This document shows, in pieces, positions 27,535 through 37,289 of a stretch of DNA of 64,000 nucleotides (position 1 is its first letter; the number at the start of each line of letters is the position of its first letter). This DNA is from Stieleria maiorica. Its GTDB lineage: Bacteria; Planctomycetota; Planctomycetia; Pirellulales; Pirellulaceae. The stretch is taken from the NCBI RefSeq assembly GCF_008035925.1, contig NZ_CP036264.1:3220443-3284442 (forward strand), read 5' to 3'. Under the pieces are notes generated by a model. It ran no database searches. It was not told where the DNA came from and saw nothing but the letters and a program-made list of their open reading frames with translations. Made by a program: the position numbers and the translations under genes.

Positions 27535-28953
27535 ATGGACAACACCTTCCTCTCGCCCCGCCGGCAGTTTCTCCGCCGCTGTGGGCTGGGCGTCGGATCA
27601 CTGGCGCTGGCCGACATGCTGGCCGGCCCGTCGGCTAACGCCGGTTCAGCAACCCATTTTCCTGCGCGCGCCGAGCATGTGATTCACATCTTTCTTAATG
27701 GTGGCATGTCGCAGGTGGATACCTTCGACCCGAAACCAGAACTGACCCGCCGATCCGGGCAGATGTTGCCGTTTGATAATCTGCAGACCGAACGCAAAAC
27801 GGGCGTCGCCCTGGCGTCGCCGTTTCAGTTCCAACAGCACGGTGAATGTGGGATGCCGATCAGCGACTTGTTCCCGCGAGTCGCCGAGTGTGCGGACGAG
27901 TTGGCTGTGATTCGTTCCATGTACGCCGAATTGCCCAGCCACGAAATGATGCTGATGTTGATGAACACCGGCCATTCCCGTTTGGTGCGTCCCAGTTTCG
28001 GATCGTGGCTGACCTGGGGCATGGGCAGCGAAAATCAGAATTTGCCCGGGTTTGTGGCCCTGTGTCCGGGCGGATTGCCGGTCGCGGGTGCCGGCAACTG
28101 GCAATCGGCGTTTCTGCCCGGCAGCTACCAGGGCACGTTGGTCGACACGGCTCAGACGGATCCGACGAAACTGATTCGTCACATTCGCAACGAGCGGATG
28201 TCAAAGTCGGATCAACTCGCTCAGCTGGAGATCTTGCAGGCACTCAATGCCAGGCACCTGGCGGAGCGTCCGCGCGAAGCGGATCTGGAAGCACGGATCC
28301 AGTCCTTTGACCTCGCCTACCGAATGCAAATGGAAGCCACCGACGCTTTCGATACTAACCAGGAACCGGAACACGTCTTGAGGCTGTACGGTGACGGGAT
28401 TCAAAATCGCCAACTGCTTCTGGCACGGCGTTTGGTCGAACGCGGTGTGCGATTCGTGCAAGTCTGGCACGGCGCCGGTCAGCCCTGGGACAGTCACAAC
28501 AACATCAAGGACGCCCATCGCACGGTGGCAAGCCAGTGTGATCAAGGGATCGCGGGCCTGATCAAAGATCTCAAGCAACGGGGGCTGCTGAGCAAGACGT
28601 TGATCCTGTGCAGTGGGGAATTCGGACGCACGCCGTCGGTTGAACTGGGGCAAAACGGATCGGGCGCAAGCCAGGGACGCGATCATAACCACTGGGGTTT
28701 TTCGCTTTGGATGGCAGGCGGGGGCATCAAGGGGGGGACGATCTACGGTGCGACCGACGAATTCGGCTTCAAAGCCGTCGAGAACCCGGTTTCGGTGCAT
28801 GACCTGCACGCCACGATGTTGCATTTATTGGGCTTCGATCACGAACGTTTGACGTACCGATATGCGGGCCGCGATTACCGTCTGACCGATCTGTCGGGGC
28901 ACGTCGTCGACGACGTCATCGCGTCCCTACCGCTGCACGCACCACTCGATTAA
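27535..28953 (+). CDS. DUF1501 protein with Tat signal
   Basis: The 472-residue product starts MDNTFLSPRRQFLRRCGLGV, a twin-arginine export signal followed by a hydrophobic stretch. The body has the DUF1501 landmarks: HIFLNGGMSQVDTFDPKP, an alkaline-phosphatase/sulfatase-like start, then KTLILCSGEFGRTPSVE and GRDHNHWGFSLWMAGGGIKG with the metal-type Asp and His residues. DUF1501 belongs to the alkaline-phosphatase-like fold; no reaction is established. It is the constant partner of the preceding DUF1549/DUF1553 protein. The 3' end overlaps the convergent hydrolase gene by 27 bases. Confidence 0.95.
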   Translation: MDNTFLSPRRQFLRRCGLGVGSLALADMLAGPSANAGSATHFPARAEHVIHIFLNGGMSQVDTFDPKPELTRRSGQMLPFDNLQTERKTGVALASPFQFQQHGECGMPISDLFPRVAECADELAVIRSMYAELPSHEMMLMLMNTGHSRLVRPSFGSWLTWGMGSENQNLPGFVALCPGGLPVAGAGNWQSAFLPGSYQGTLVDTAQTDPTKLIRHIRNERMSKSDQLAQLEILQALNARHLAERPREADLEARIQSFDLAYRMQMEATDAFDTNQEPEHVLRLYGDGIQNRQLLLARRLVERGVRFVQVWHGAGQPWDSHNNIKDAHRTVASQCDQGIAGLIKDLKQRGLLSKTLILCSGEFGRTPSVELGQNGSGASQGRDHNHWGFSLWMAGGGIKGGTIYGATDEFGFKAVENPVSVHDLHATMLHLLGFDHERLTYRYAGRDYRLTDLSGHVVDDVIASLPLHAPLD

Positions 28954-31089
28954 CGGCTTCAGGGTGCTGGATTGCGTTTCGATCTTCAGTCTGTCTTGCG
29001 AATGCCTCCGGACAAAATCCAGCGATGCGGTGATCGTGTCCTGTTCCGCTGCGGTTCCCCGGTGCGTGCTCGGCTGCAACAAGGCGACACGACGCGGTGC
29101 GATGCTGGCCAGCAAATCGGGCAGGTCGTAGGCGGTTAACGCGGCCGCGACCAGCGAGTCGGCGTTCACGTCATATAGCGGATGCGTGACGATGCTCTGG
29201 TAGTCCAGCAAGGATTCGACCAGCACCAACCATTGAATCGCAGGTTCAAACGCGGCCGCGTGCAGCAGCGCCGGCCCCACGTCGCCGATGGCCACGGCTC
29301 CGATCTGGTCGGGCTTCACGTCCTCGCGGTTTTGTAAAAACTGGAACACGCGAATTGCGTCGCCGGCGTTGATCCCCGCCACGCTGCGGCCGGACATCAA
29401 CGCATTAAAAAAAGGTTGCACCGGGGCGTGTCCCCGCGTGAAGCGATAGCTGGTTTCGCCGTATCCCAACAAGTCGGGCGCCGCGACGATGTACCCGTTA
29501 TGCACCAGCTCCTCGATGACGCCGCCCACCGCCGCGTCGCTGGCCTTGCCCTGGTCATGCGCGTAAATGATCGCCGGCCGTGGGGGCCGCGGTGCGTCGT
29601 TCTGATCGGGGACGAAGACCAAGGTGGGAATCACGGTTTGGCCCTCGCCTGGCAGCGCCCACTTTTCCACCCGATAACCCTCGCGTTGATATTGCCCCCG
29701 AAAGACCGGAACCGCCGAGGGTTGGAGGGCACGGTAGCCGGACAACCGTTTGGCGTCATTGACCACCTTGGGCAGGTGCTGCGAAAGATCTTGGCGTTCG
29801 GCTTCCAGCTGCTTCAGCAAGGGCTGCGTTTCCCGGCGGTTGATGCTGAACACGGTCTCGCTGCTGAGTGCGGTGGAAACCTGTCCCGTCTCGGTCACCG
29901 TCAATTCGGCTTCCGATAAAAACGGATACGCGACCTCCTGTGCGTTGCCGGGGAGTTGCAAGAAGCGTTGAAAAAACGCAAAAGTGGCTTCGTTGTTCTG
30001 CTTCGTAAAGCCGTGTTCAAAGTCGTCTTCGACGTGATCAAAATGCTGGGGATGGCCGAGTGCGTTAAAAGCCCGCCGCACTTCTGCCGCCGTTTCGCGG
30101 GCGCCCTGGATGCTGAAAAAGTCGCGTGTCGTGGTGACTTGCAGGGTCGGCTCGGGCGCTCGCACTTCCAGCAGATCGGCATGATCGATGCCCAGCAGGG
30201 GACCACGATAAAATACCTGTTCTGCGTCCTGCGGTCCGATCGACCCCAACAGCCGGCTGATGCTGGTGATGAACCCGGTGGGCGCCACCGCGGCGACTCG
30301 CGGGTCCACCGCCCCGATGTAGCTGCTTTGCGTGCCCCCGCCCGACAAGCCGGTCGCTCCGATGCGATCCGGATCGACCTCGGGGCGGGTCAACAGATAA
30401 TCGATCGCGCGAATGCCATCCCAAGTGAAGTAGCGGGCGATCGACCGCCCGGATAGAAAACACTGGACCCCGGCATGCGAATGCTCTTGAGTTGACCCAC
30501 CGACGGTCGATCGACCAGTTGCGGGATCGACATACTGCAACCGTTCGCCCTGTCCTAGCGGGTCGATGGTGAACACCACAAAACCCTTGTGCACCAGATT
30601 CAGGATCACGTTCTGATAGATGTCTCGCCGGAATGCTTGAGCGGAATGTCCGATCACGTCCAAAATCGCGGGTCCGCGGCCGGAATGTCCCTCGGGGATA
30701 AACAATGCTCCGGTGACGAAGAAGTTTGGCATCGATTCAAACACGATCTTCTCGACCCGGTAGCCATCCTTGTTGATGACGCCGGTCACACGGGCATTGA
30801 GTGGAGAGCGGTCGGGCCAGGGGCCGAGAATCTCGTCCAAGGTCCGACGCACCTTGGCCTGCCGCTGTTGCCAATCCTCGGATGTCTCGAGATCAGCGAT
30901 TTCTGCTTCGCGTGCTGCCAGGCAATCGCGGGTCAAACCGTTCAGATGATGCACCAACATCAACCCGGGATCACTCCAGTCGATCCACTGCGCGGTGTTG
31001 TCGGTCCTGCCGCCCAAAACCGTCAGATTTTCAGCCGCCTGAGACGCGGCAACGGGAAACAGTAACACGAGCCAGATTGTTTTGATCAT
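28927..31089 (-). CDS. Secreted tandem alpha/beta-hydrolase (acetylxylan-esterase-like)
   Basis: The 720-residue protein has the signal peptide MIKTIWLVLLFPVAASQA. The first hydrolase domain (about 90-380) has GYRVEKIVFESMPNFFVTG and the nucleophile elbow GLSGGGTQS; EDDFEHGF probably supplies the histidine. A second, related domain (about 455-715) repeats the fold (GYRVEKWALPGEGQTVIP) but has GDVGPA where the serine elbow should be, so it is probably non-catalytic. Homologous repeats suggest internal duplication followed by loss of one active site. The family includes acetylxylan esterases and dienelactone-hydrolase-like enzymes. It is convergent with the DUF1501 gene. Confidence 0.85.
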   Translation of the reverse strand: MIKTIWLVLLFPVAASQAAENLTVLGGRTDNTAQWIDWSDPGLMLVHHLNGLTRDCLAAREAEIADLETSEDWQQRQAKVRRTLDEILGPWPDRSPLNARVTGVINKDGYRVEKIVFESMPNFFVTGALFIPEGHSGRGPAILDVIGHSAQAFRRDIYQNVILNLVHKGFVVFTIDPLGQGERLQYVDPATGRSTVGGSTQEHSHAGVQCFLSGRSIARYFTWDGIRAIDYLLTRPEVDPDRIGATGLSGGGTQSSYIGAVDPRVAAVAPTGFITSISRLLGSIGPQDAEQVFYRGPLLGIDHADLLEVRAPEPTLQVTTTRDFFSIQGARETAAEVRRAFNALGHPQHFDHVEDDFEHGFTKQNNEATFAFFQRFLQLPGNAQEVAYPFLSEAELTVTETGQVSTALSSETVFSINRRETQPLLKQLEAERQDLSQHLPKVVNDAKRLSGYRALQPSAVPVFRGQYQREGYRVEKWALPGEGQTVIPTLVFVPDQNDAPRPPRPAIIYAHDQGKASDAAVGGVIEELVHNGYIVAAPDLLGYGETSYRFTRGHAPVQPFFNALMSGRSVAGINAGDAIRVFQFLQNREDVKPDQIGAVAIGDVGPALLHAAAFEPAIQWLVLVESLLDYQSIVTHPLYDVNADSLVAAALTAYDLPDLLASIAPRRVALLQPSTHRGTAAEQDTITASLDFVRRHSQDRLKIETQSSTLKPLIEWCVQR

Positions 31090-31183
31090 CGGTGTGGTTC
31101 AAGGAGAGCATCTTGGAGCGGGGTCGGGCGAATTCTATCAGATGGAAATGCTGGCGGGGCTCAGAACCGGTGACGCGGTTCAG

Positions 31184-31879
31184 CTATCCGCCGTTCAGTC
31201 GGGCCGATGGATCGCGCTGAATGCCTTTCATACCGCGTTGGAACAAGGTTTCTTGCCATGACGTTGACAATGCCGAGCATTCGGCGAGTCGAAGGTCGTC
31301 TTCGGAAGACCGAGGTTTGGCGTACATCACCGCTATTGCCCATGCGACGGTGAATTCAGGGAACGGGCGTTCGATCAGTTCAACGGGCTGTCCCGCTGTG
31401 ATGGTGCCTTGTTCCAGGACACGGAAATACCAACCTGTGCGTCCGGTCTGTTGCACCCGCACGGCCAGCTTGGGCAATTTCCAATAACGGGCCAACTTCC
31501 AGCAGGGTTGTCGAGGCTGCGAGATCTGTAACTTGCAGTCGCCGATCCGCACGATATCGCCGATGCAGCAATCCGCTTCGCTGCATCCTACAAGCGTCAG
31601 GTTTTCACCGAAGCTGCCGGCGCAAAACGGTACGTCGGGAAACTCTTGTTTCCAGCGAGCGTAGTGCATCGCGGAATAGGCGAGCACGGCCTTGTCGGGA
31701 CCGCCATGATGTTGCAAATCCGCTTGCTTGTCACCGGCGATGTTGGTCACGCCGACTTTGACGTTCCCCACGACCGGTTGTTTTTCGATTGCCGATGTCC
31801 ACGGTTTGGCCGAATCGTCCGCGCCTTCGTAGCGACGCGGGCGACCGACCTGGATGGACTCAATCTGTCCAAGAATCAT
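31184..31879 (-). CDS. MOSC-domain protein (YiiM-like)
   Basis: The 231 residues contain a MOSC core (VGNVKVGVTNIAGDKQADLQ, HHGGPDKAVLAYS, CAGSFGENLTLVG, ISQPRQPCWKLARYW) followed by the short helical C-terminal domain usual for YiiM-type proteins. MOSC proteins bind molybdenum cofactor, and YiiM types reduce or detoxify N-hydroxylated compounds. The conserved Cys in RQPCWK is the likely cofactor ligand. The start ATG is four bases after the stop of the thioredoxin-like gene, so the two are co-transcribed and the small protein may be its electron donor (inference). Confidence 0.9.
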   Translation of the reverse strand: MILGQIESIQVGRPRRYEGADDSAKPWTSAIEKQPVVGNVKVGVTNIAGDKQADLQHHGGPDKAVLAYSAMHYARWKQEFPDVPFCAGSFGENLTLVGCSEADCCIGDIVRIGDCKLQISQPRQPCWKLARYWKLPKLAVRVQQTGRTGWYFRVLEQGTITAGQPVELIERPFPEFTVAWAIAVMYAKPRSSEDDLRLAECSALSTSWQETLFQRGMKGIQRDPSARLNGG

Positions 31880-31883
31880 TGCT

Positions 31884-32108
31884 CTACTTTAACGCCGACA
31901 AATCGGCTCCGTGGTTGATGTGGAAGACCTGGCCGTCGATCACCAGTGCGGGGACGGACCTGACTCCCGATTGTTCGGCTTCGGCGACACGGTTGCTCTG
32001 CTCGCCCAAATGAACCTTTTCGACGGGTTCTTTCAGATGGTTGGCCACGGTCTGTTCGGCACTGACGCAGACGGGACAACCGGCATGGTAAAAAACGGCT
32101 TTCGACAT
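31884..32108 (-). CDS. Thioredoxin/glutaredoxin-like small redox protein
   Basis: The 74-residue start at 32108 follows TTGGAGAAGATC, a clear ribosome site; a longer frame upstream is not protein-like. The sequence has the redox motif CPVC in MSKAVFYHAGCPVCVSAEQT and the cis-proline segment GVRSVPALVIDGQVFHINHG, both marks of the thioredoxin fold. It is shorter than E. coli thioredoxin (about 108), closer to glutaredoxin-like proteins. It immediately precedes the MOSC gene, which suggests electron delivery to that protein. Confidence 0.85.
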   Translation of the reverse strand: MSKAVFYHAGCPVCVSAEQTVANHLKEPVEKVHLGEQSNRVAEAEQSGVRSVPALVIDGQVFHINHGADLSALK

Positions 32109-32385
32109 GATCTTCTCCAAAGGTGGAAGGAATCGCGGCGACGGTGGAAGCGGGAGGTCCGCCGACGATCCTTCCGCACTTAGGAGTCGCGAGCTCGCCC
32201 GTCTTGAAGTGCGTTGAATTGCAGGAACCGACGCCGTCGCGAACGATTTGTGTGTTGCGAAGCAAGGGACATGCCCCCGTTCGTGCCCGAGACGTTTTCG
32301 TTGATCTCCTGATAGAGCAGGTTGGGGTTCGAGGGACACAACAGGGGTTGAACCCGTAAGATGTCGTCAGGAACACGCGTGTTTT

Positions 32386-33189
32386 CTACGGACTTTGTCG
32401 CGGCGAGACTTCCAGCGGTACGGTTGCTCCATTGCCAAACGCATCAAGCTTCAGTGTTTTATCGGCCCATTCGAGACGAAGGACATACGATTTCCCAATC
32501 ACTTCGGTCGCTCCGCCTTCAACGACAAGTGCTGTTCCCTCATCAATGCCGAGCCCGATCAAATCAGGATGTTGACGCAGGGCAGCAATCGACCGAGCAA
32601 TCCGGTTGCGTTTCAGGAAGTGCTGGTCGATGATCGCTTCGGGAAGGAGCCCCAATCCGGTCGAGATCTTCGGTTCGGTTTTGCCGCCAATGATCATCAC
32701 TCGGGATTGAATCGCGGCACCTGCGGAAGTTCCTCCGATCACGCCTCCTCGCATCAACAGACGTTGCAATTCAGATTCAACACGCGTCTCCAAGTAGGCT
32801 TCCGCGATTCGCTGTTGAGATCCTCCGTCAAACCAAACCGCGGATGCCGTCTTCAACGGCTGCACAAACTCGTCGGTTGATGCGACGTCGGGATCCGTCG
32901 TATGCAATACCCGAACATCACTAAATCCCCGAGCCGACCAGAGTTCTTGAGTCGCGTTCAGGTCGATCTTTCGCTGCGAAGCCGTGGGGATCACGATCAA
33001 TTGTGGTTCTTTTACCGGATGTACACCCTCAGCAAGTTCACGAAACCTATCAAATACCGAATCAGGTAGAGACCCTCCGCCACAAATCACAAGCTTTCGA
33101 ATCTCCGGATTTTCCTCGCCGAATGCTAAATCGGGAGCGAAGCAACCTTGAACAAACACAAAAACTAGGAAAGCGAATCGGTTTTGCAT
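32386..33189 (-). CDS. Secreted cyanophycinase-like S51 peptidase
   Basis: The start at 33189 gives a signal peptide (MQNRFAFLVFVFVQGCFAPD) and 267 residues; the frame is open another 39 codons. The nucleophile motif GGTSAGAAIQSRVMI carries the Ser of the S51/cyanophycinase family (class I glutamine amidotransferase-like fold), and DQHFLKRNRIARSI is a second family block. LIGLGIDEGTALVVEGG is also typical. Cyanophycinases degrade multi-L-arginyl-poly-aspartate; exported relatives may instead be dipeptidases. No cyanophycin synthetase was seen here. It is divergent from the DUF1592 gene. Confidence 0.88.
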   Translation of the reverse strand: MQNRFAFLVFVFVQGCFAPDLAFGEENPEIRKLVICGGGSLPDSVFDRFRELAEGVHPVKEPQLIVIPTASQRKIDLNATQELWSARGFSDVRVLHTTDPDVASTDEFVQPLKTASAVWFDGGSQQRIAEAYLETRVESELQRLLMRGGVIGGTSAGAAIQSRVMIIGGKTEPKISTGLGLLPEAIIDQHFLKRNRIARSIAALRQHPDLIGLGIDEGTALVVEGGATEVIGKSYVLRLEWADKTLKLDAFGNGATVPLEVSPRQSP

Positions 33190-33332
33190 CGATCTACCGG
33201 GAAGTGGGGGGCGTGCCGCGATCATAGTCAACCGCATGCCAAAATGCTGCACCTGATCGGTTTCGTTGCACCGCGCGTGGTGCTTGCGATAGACTGTTGT
33301 ACCCACCTCACGATCCTACCCAGTGACCGATC

Positions 33333-35819
33333 ATGAATTTTGCGCGACGCATCGCAGCTTTCATCACCGTTGCCGTCTGCCTGTGCGGTGTCAGTCCGGT
33401 GACCGCGCCCGCTGAGGACTCCGTTCATTCGGCTCACTCGAACCAACCACTGGACATCGCTGCGGTGTACAAAGAGAAGTGCCAGCGATGCCACGGCGCG
33501 CACGGTCAAGGAACCAACGATGGCTACAGTAAACCGCTGCGAACCGATCGAGCGATCGAGGAAATCACCAGAGTCATCGAAGAGACGATGCCGGAAGAAG
33601 CTCCGGAATCTTGCGTTGGTGAAGAAGCGACGCAATTGGCACGCTACATCCGCGAGGAATTGACAGATGGAAAGTCCTCCCATGCGGTGCCGAAACTCAC
33701 GCGTCTGACGGTGGCACAGTACCGCAATTCGATCGCCGATCTGCTGGCCCACTTCACGCCGCAGCCGGAATCGGAAAGCCCAAACGGACGCGACCGCGGA
33801 CGCTCGCGCGGCAACGCGGTCCCCGGGCTTCGCGGAGAGTACTACCAGTCCGAAGGCATGAACAAGGCGCATCGCCTGGGTCACTACCGCAGCGAAACGC
33901 GACTGGAGTTTGACTTCGGAAGCGAAGCCCCTGTCCCCAGCCTGCCTGCGGACCAGTTTGCGATCATTTGGCAAGGCAGTTTGATTGCCGAACACACCGG
34001 CGAATATTTCTTTCGTTTGACCACCGAGAACGGCGCCCGCTTGTACCTGAACTTCGACCCGCGTCCCAACACCGGTTCGCTTCGCGATGATCGTTCGTCG
34101 GGCGACAACGAAGCCTTCATCGACGATTGGGTCGGCTCGGGGAAGCGACGTGAGAAAAGCGCCAGCATGTTTTTGCTAGGCGGACGCAGTTACCCGATCC
34201 GGCTGGAATTCTTCAAATATCTGGAAGACCGTGCGTCGGTCAAACTGGAGTGGAAACCGCCCCACGGAACGTGGTCCGTGTTGGATTACAACCACACCTC
34301 GACTGCCGAGTCGCCACGGACGTTTGCGTGTGGCGTGCCTTTTCCGGCGGACGATCGCAGCCTGGGGTTCGAACGCGGCAGCTCGGTCTCCCCGCAGTGG
34401 CAAACCGCGGTGATGCAAGGTGCGGTGCAAACGGCAAGCGAAGTGGTGTCGCGTCTGCCGCTGCTGGCGAATTTGCAGACGAACGAAAGTCGCGCCGAAG
34501 CGATCACCCGCTTCGTGCATGAATTCGCCCAAGTCGCTTATCGCCGCCCCCTGCATGACGACGAATCTGTTTTACTTGCGTCGTTGATCACGGCCGATAA
34601 GAACGATCTGGAATCTGGCGTGCGAAAAGCCGTTGCACTCGTGCTCTTGTCGCCGCACTTCTTGTACCCCGACCTGATCGATTCGACCGCAGCGGCTCTC
34701 TCGCCGGAGCAGCGTGAGCGGCTGGCACCATGGGGCGTCGCTTCCAAGCTGTCGTTTGCGTTGTGGGATAGCCTTCCCGATCGGGATCTGGTCGCGGCGG
34801 CAGAATCCGGTCGGCTCGACTCACCCGAGGGGATCGAGTCTTACGCAAGTCGGATGCTTCGCGATCGGCGTGCGAAATCAAAGTTACGACGTTTTTTCAG
34901 TAGTTGGCTGGAGATCGAAGACCGCGATCTGTCAAAAGACACGTCGTTGTACCCCGAATTCGACGATGCGGTTGTCGCTGACCTGCGTCGCTCTCTTGAG
35001 CTGTTCATCGACAGTGTGGTCTGGAGTCGTGACTCCGATTATCGCCAGTTGCTGCTCGCCCCGCACTTGATGTTGAATGAGCGTTTGGAAGCCATCTACG
35101 CTCCCAGCCGAGCACAGGAGCAGCGTGGCGCCAGCGGCGAAGAAATCAAACGTCTGGCCAAGCGTCGCGAGTTCGCGTCTGCGTTCCAACCGGTTGATTT
35201 TGACAAAAGCGAACGGTCCGGGATCCTGACACATCCCTATTTGATGAGCGCGTTTGCCTATCACAATAATACCTCGCCGATTCATCGAGGGGTTTTCTTG
35301 ACACGGAACATCGTGGGGCGAGCGCTGAGTCCGCCCCCGAATGCGATCGCGTTTGATGAGGACAAATTTCCCGACGATTTGACGATGCGCGAGAAAGTCA
35401 CGTTGCTGACGCGGGACACTGCCTGCATGGCCTGTCACAGCGTGATCAATCCACTCGGGTTCACGCTCGAGCATTTCGACGCCGTTGGTCGGTGGCGAAA
35501 ATCGGACAACGCGAAACCGATCGATAGCGAGAGCGATTACACGACCACCGACGGCGAGACCTTGCGATTGACCAACGCCCGTGACGTGGCGGAATTCGCC
35601 GTCAACAATCCGGCCGCCCATGTGGCTTTCATCACCCACCTGTATGAGCATCTGCTTCAGCAAAGCGCCCACGAAGCCGGCCCTGAACGATTGAACCAGC
35701 TTCGCGATGCTTTCGCCAAAGATGACTTCAATATCCAGAAACTGTGCGCCCGATTGGCTGTTCTGGCCGTCGACGGCGCGGGATCTTCCAACGCCCTGCT
35801 AACCGAGAACGCTCGATGA
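33333..35819 (+). CDS. Cytochrome c/PA14/DUF1592-DUF1588-DUF1585 protein
   Basis: The 828-residue product begins with a signal peptide (MNFARRIAAFITVAVCLCGV). A class I c-type heme motif follows (YKEKCQRCHGAHGQGT, CQRCH near 50). A PA14 domain at about 165-310 (GLRGEYYQSEG ... EHTGEYFFRLTTENGARLYL) may bind glycans. DUF1595, DUF1592, DUF1588 (NNTSPIHRGVFLTRNIVGRA) and DUF1585 (C-terminal) occupy the rest. The segment CMACHSV supplies another CxxCH. Planctomycete-specific; function not established. The DUF1552 gene overlaps its stop codon (ATGA), so translation is coupled. Confidence 0.94.
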   Translation: MNFARRIAAFITVAVCLCGVSPVTAPAEDSVHSAHSNQPLDIAAVYKEKCQRCHGAHGQGTNDGYSKPLRTDRAIEEITRVIEETMPEEAPESCVGEEATQLARYIREELTDGKSSHAVPKLTRLTVAQYRNSIADLLAHFTPQPESESPNGRDRGRSRGNAVPGLRGEYYQSEGMNKAHRLGHYRSETRLEFDFGSEAPVPSLPADQFAIIWQGSLIAEHTGEYFFRLTTENGARLYLNFDPRPNTGSLRDDRSSGDNEAFIDDWVGSGKRREKSASMFLLGGRSYPIRLEFFKYLEDRASVKLEWKPPHGTWSVLDYNHTSTAESPRTFACGVPFPADDRSLGFERGSSVSPQWQTAVMQGAVQTASEVVSRLPLLANLQTNESRAEAITRFVHEFAQVAYRRPLHDDESVLLASLITADKNDLESGVRKAVALVLLSPHFLYPDLIDSTAAALSPEQRERLAPWGVASKLSFALWDSLPDRDLVAAAESGRLDSPEGIESYASRMLRDRRAKSKLRRFFSSWLEIEDRDLSKDTSLYPEFDDAVVADLRRSLELFIDSVVWSRDSDYRQLLLAPHLMLNERLEAIYAPSRAQEQRGASGEEIKRLAKRREFASAFQPVDFDKSERSGILTHPYLMSAFAYHNNTSPIHRGVFLTRNIVGRALSPPPNAIAFDEDKFPDDLTMREKVTLLTRDTACMACHSVINPLGFTLEHFDAVGRWRKSDNAKPIDSESDYTTTDGETLRLTNARDVAEFAVNNPAAHVAFITHLYEHLLQQSAHEAGPERLNQLRDAFAKDDFNIQKLCARLAVLAVDGAGSSNALLTENAR

Positions 35820-37165
35820 ACCGATCCTTCGAAACCCGACGTCGCTTTTTGCGTGACCTGGGAATTGGAACCGCGGCGTTACCCTTTCTTTCCGGCCTCA
35901 GTAGCCTGCAGGCAGCGGATTCCAATGCGGAAACCAAGACATGTCCCAAACGGCTGGTGATCATGTTTTCGCCCAACGGGACACTGCCCGACGAGTTTTG
36001 GCCGGACGCCTTTGATCCCCGCGGCGAACTGCAGCTGAAACCGATGCTTGCCGCGCTCGAACCGTTCCGCGATCAAACACTGTTGTTGAAAGGGGTGAAC
36101 AACCAGGTCGGGGGCGACGGAGACAACCACATGCGTGGAATGTCATGTCTGTTGACGGCCCGACAGCTGAATCCGGGAAACATTCAAGGCGGGGGGCACA
36201 CGCCAGCGGGATGGGCCAGCGGGATCTCGATCGACCAAGAGGTTCGCAACCATTTTCAATCCAGCGATCAAACCCGTACGCGGTTCGGGTCTTTGGAATT
36301 CGGCGTCGCCGTCCCCGACCGCGCGGATCCCTGGACGCGGATGTGCTATGCGGGAAGCGATCGCCCGCTCGCGCCGATCGATGATCCGGAGCAGATGTTT
36401 CAAAGGTTGTACGGCGGCGCCCAAGATCGACAGACGGTCGCGAGTGTCCTGGATCATGTCAGCGAAGATCTGGCCAAGCTGTCGCGGAAGCTGAGTGCAG
36501 CGGACCGCCAGATGCTGGAGCAACATCTGGAAAACGTGCGGCAGCTGGAAACACAGATTGCGGCGGCCGCATCGGATTCGGAACTGGTCCATCCCGAACC
36601 CGAAATCGATCCGAACATCGAGTTGGTCAACGACAACACGCCCGAGATCAGCCGCATGCAAATCGATCTGATGGTGAACAGCCTGGCGAACGATTTAACG
36701 CGAGTCGCGACGCTGCAGTTCATGCGATCGGTCGGGCAGGCCCGGATGCGGTGGCTGGACATCGAAGAGGGGCATCATTCGCTGTCACATGAACCCGACG
36801 GCGATCAGCAAGCGCACGACAAGCTTCGCCGGATCAATGCCTGGTTTGCCGGTGAGCTTGCGTATCTGGCGAAGCGACTTTCCGAAATCCCCGAACCGGG
36901 ACGCGACGGCGAGTCCTTGCTGGACAACACTCAAATTGTTTGGTTGAACGAACTCGGGAAAGGTAACTCCCACACGCTCGACGACATTCCGTTTCTGCTC
37001 GTTGGCGGGGGCGCCGGACTCAAGACCGGTCGGGCGATCGATTTCGGTGGCGTCCCCCACAATCGATTGTGGATGTCGCTCGCGCATGGGCTGGGGCATC
37101 AAGGCCTGACGTCATTCGGCTCGCCAGATTTCTGTGCCGATGGGCCGTTGGACCTCACGAGCTAG
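35816..37165 (+). CDS. DUF1552 protein with Tat-like signal
   Basis: The start at 35816 overlaps the preceding stop (ATGA) and gives 449 residues beginning MNRSFETRRRFLRDLGIGTA, an RR-containing export signal. Landmarks are KRLVIMFSPNGTLPDEFWPD, DNHMRGMSCLLTARQL and the late NTQIVWLNELGKGNSHTLDD, which correspond to the alkaline-phosphatase-like fold of DUF1552/DUF1501. It is the constant partner of DUF1592-type cytochromes. A second, related pair (DUF1549/1553 plus DUF1501) lies 5 kb upstream. The substrate is not known. Confidence 0.94.
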   Translation: MNRSFETRRRFLRDLGIGTAALPFLSGLSSLQAADSNAETKTCPKRLVIMFSPNGTLPDEFWPDAFDPRGELQLKPMLAALEPFRDQTLLLKGVNNQVGGDGDNHMRGMSCLLTARQLNPGNIQGGGHTPAGWASGISIDQEVRNHFQSSDQTRTRFGSLEFGVAVPDRADPWTRMCYAGSDRPLAPIDDPEQMFQRLYGGAQDRQTVASVLDHVSEDLAKLSRKLSAADRQMLEQHLENVRQLETQIAAAASDSELVHPEPEIDPNIELVNDNTPEISRMQIDLMVNSLANDLTRVATLQFMRSVGQARMRWLDIEEGHHSLSHEPDGDQQAHDKLRRINAWFAGELAYLAKRLSEIPEPGRDGESLLDNTQIVWLNELGKGNSHTLDDIPFLLVGGGAGLKTGRAIDFGGVPHNRLWMSLAHGLGHQGLTSFGSPDFCADGPLDLTS

Positions 37166-37289
37166 TGCGCGATCACCTCGCGCCCGTGGAGTCGCGGAAC
37201 TCGCCAATGTTCGGTTGATTGACCAGGACGCGGCGAGCAAGAAACGCAGCAGGTCCACTCGCTTGCGCTTCGGGTTTTTGCTGTCCCGT

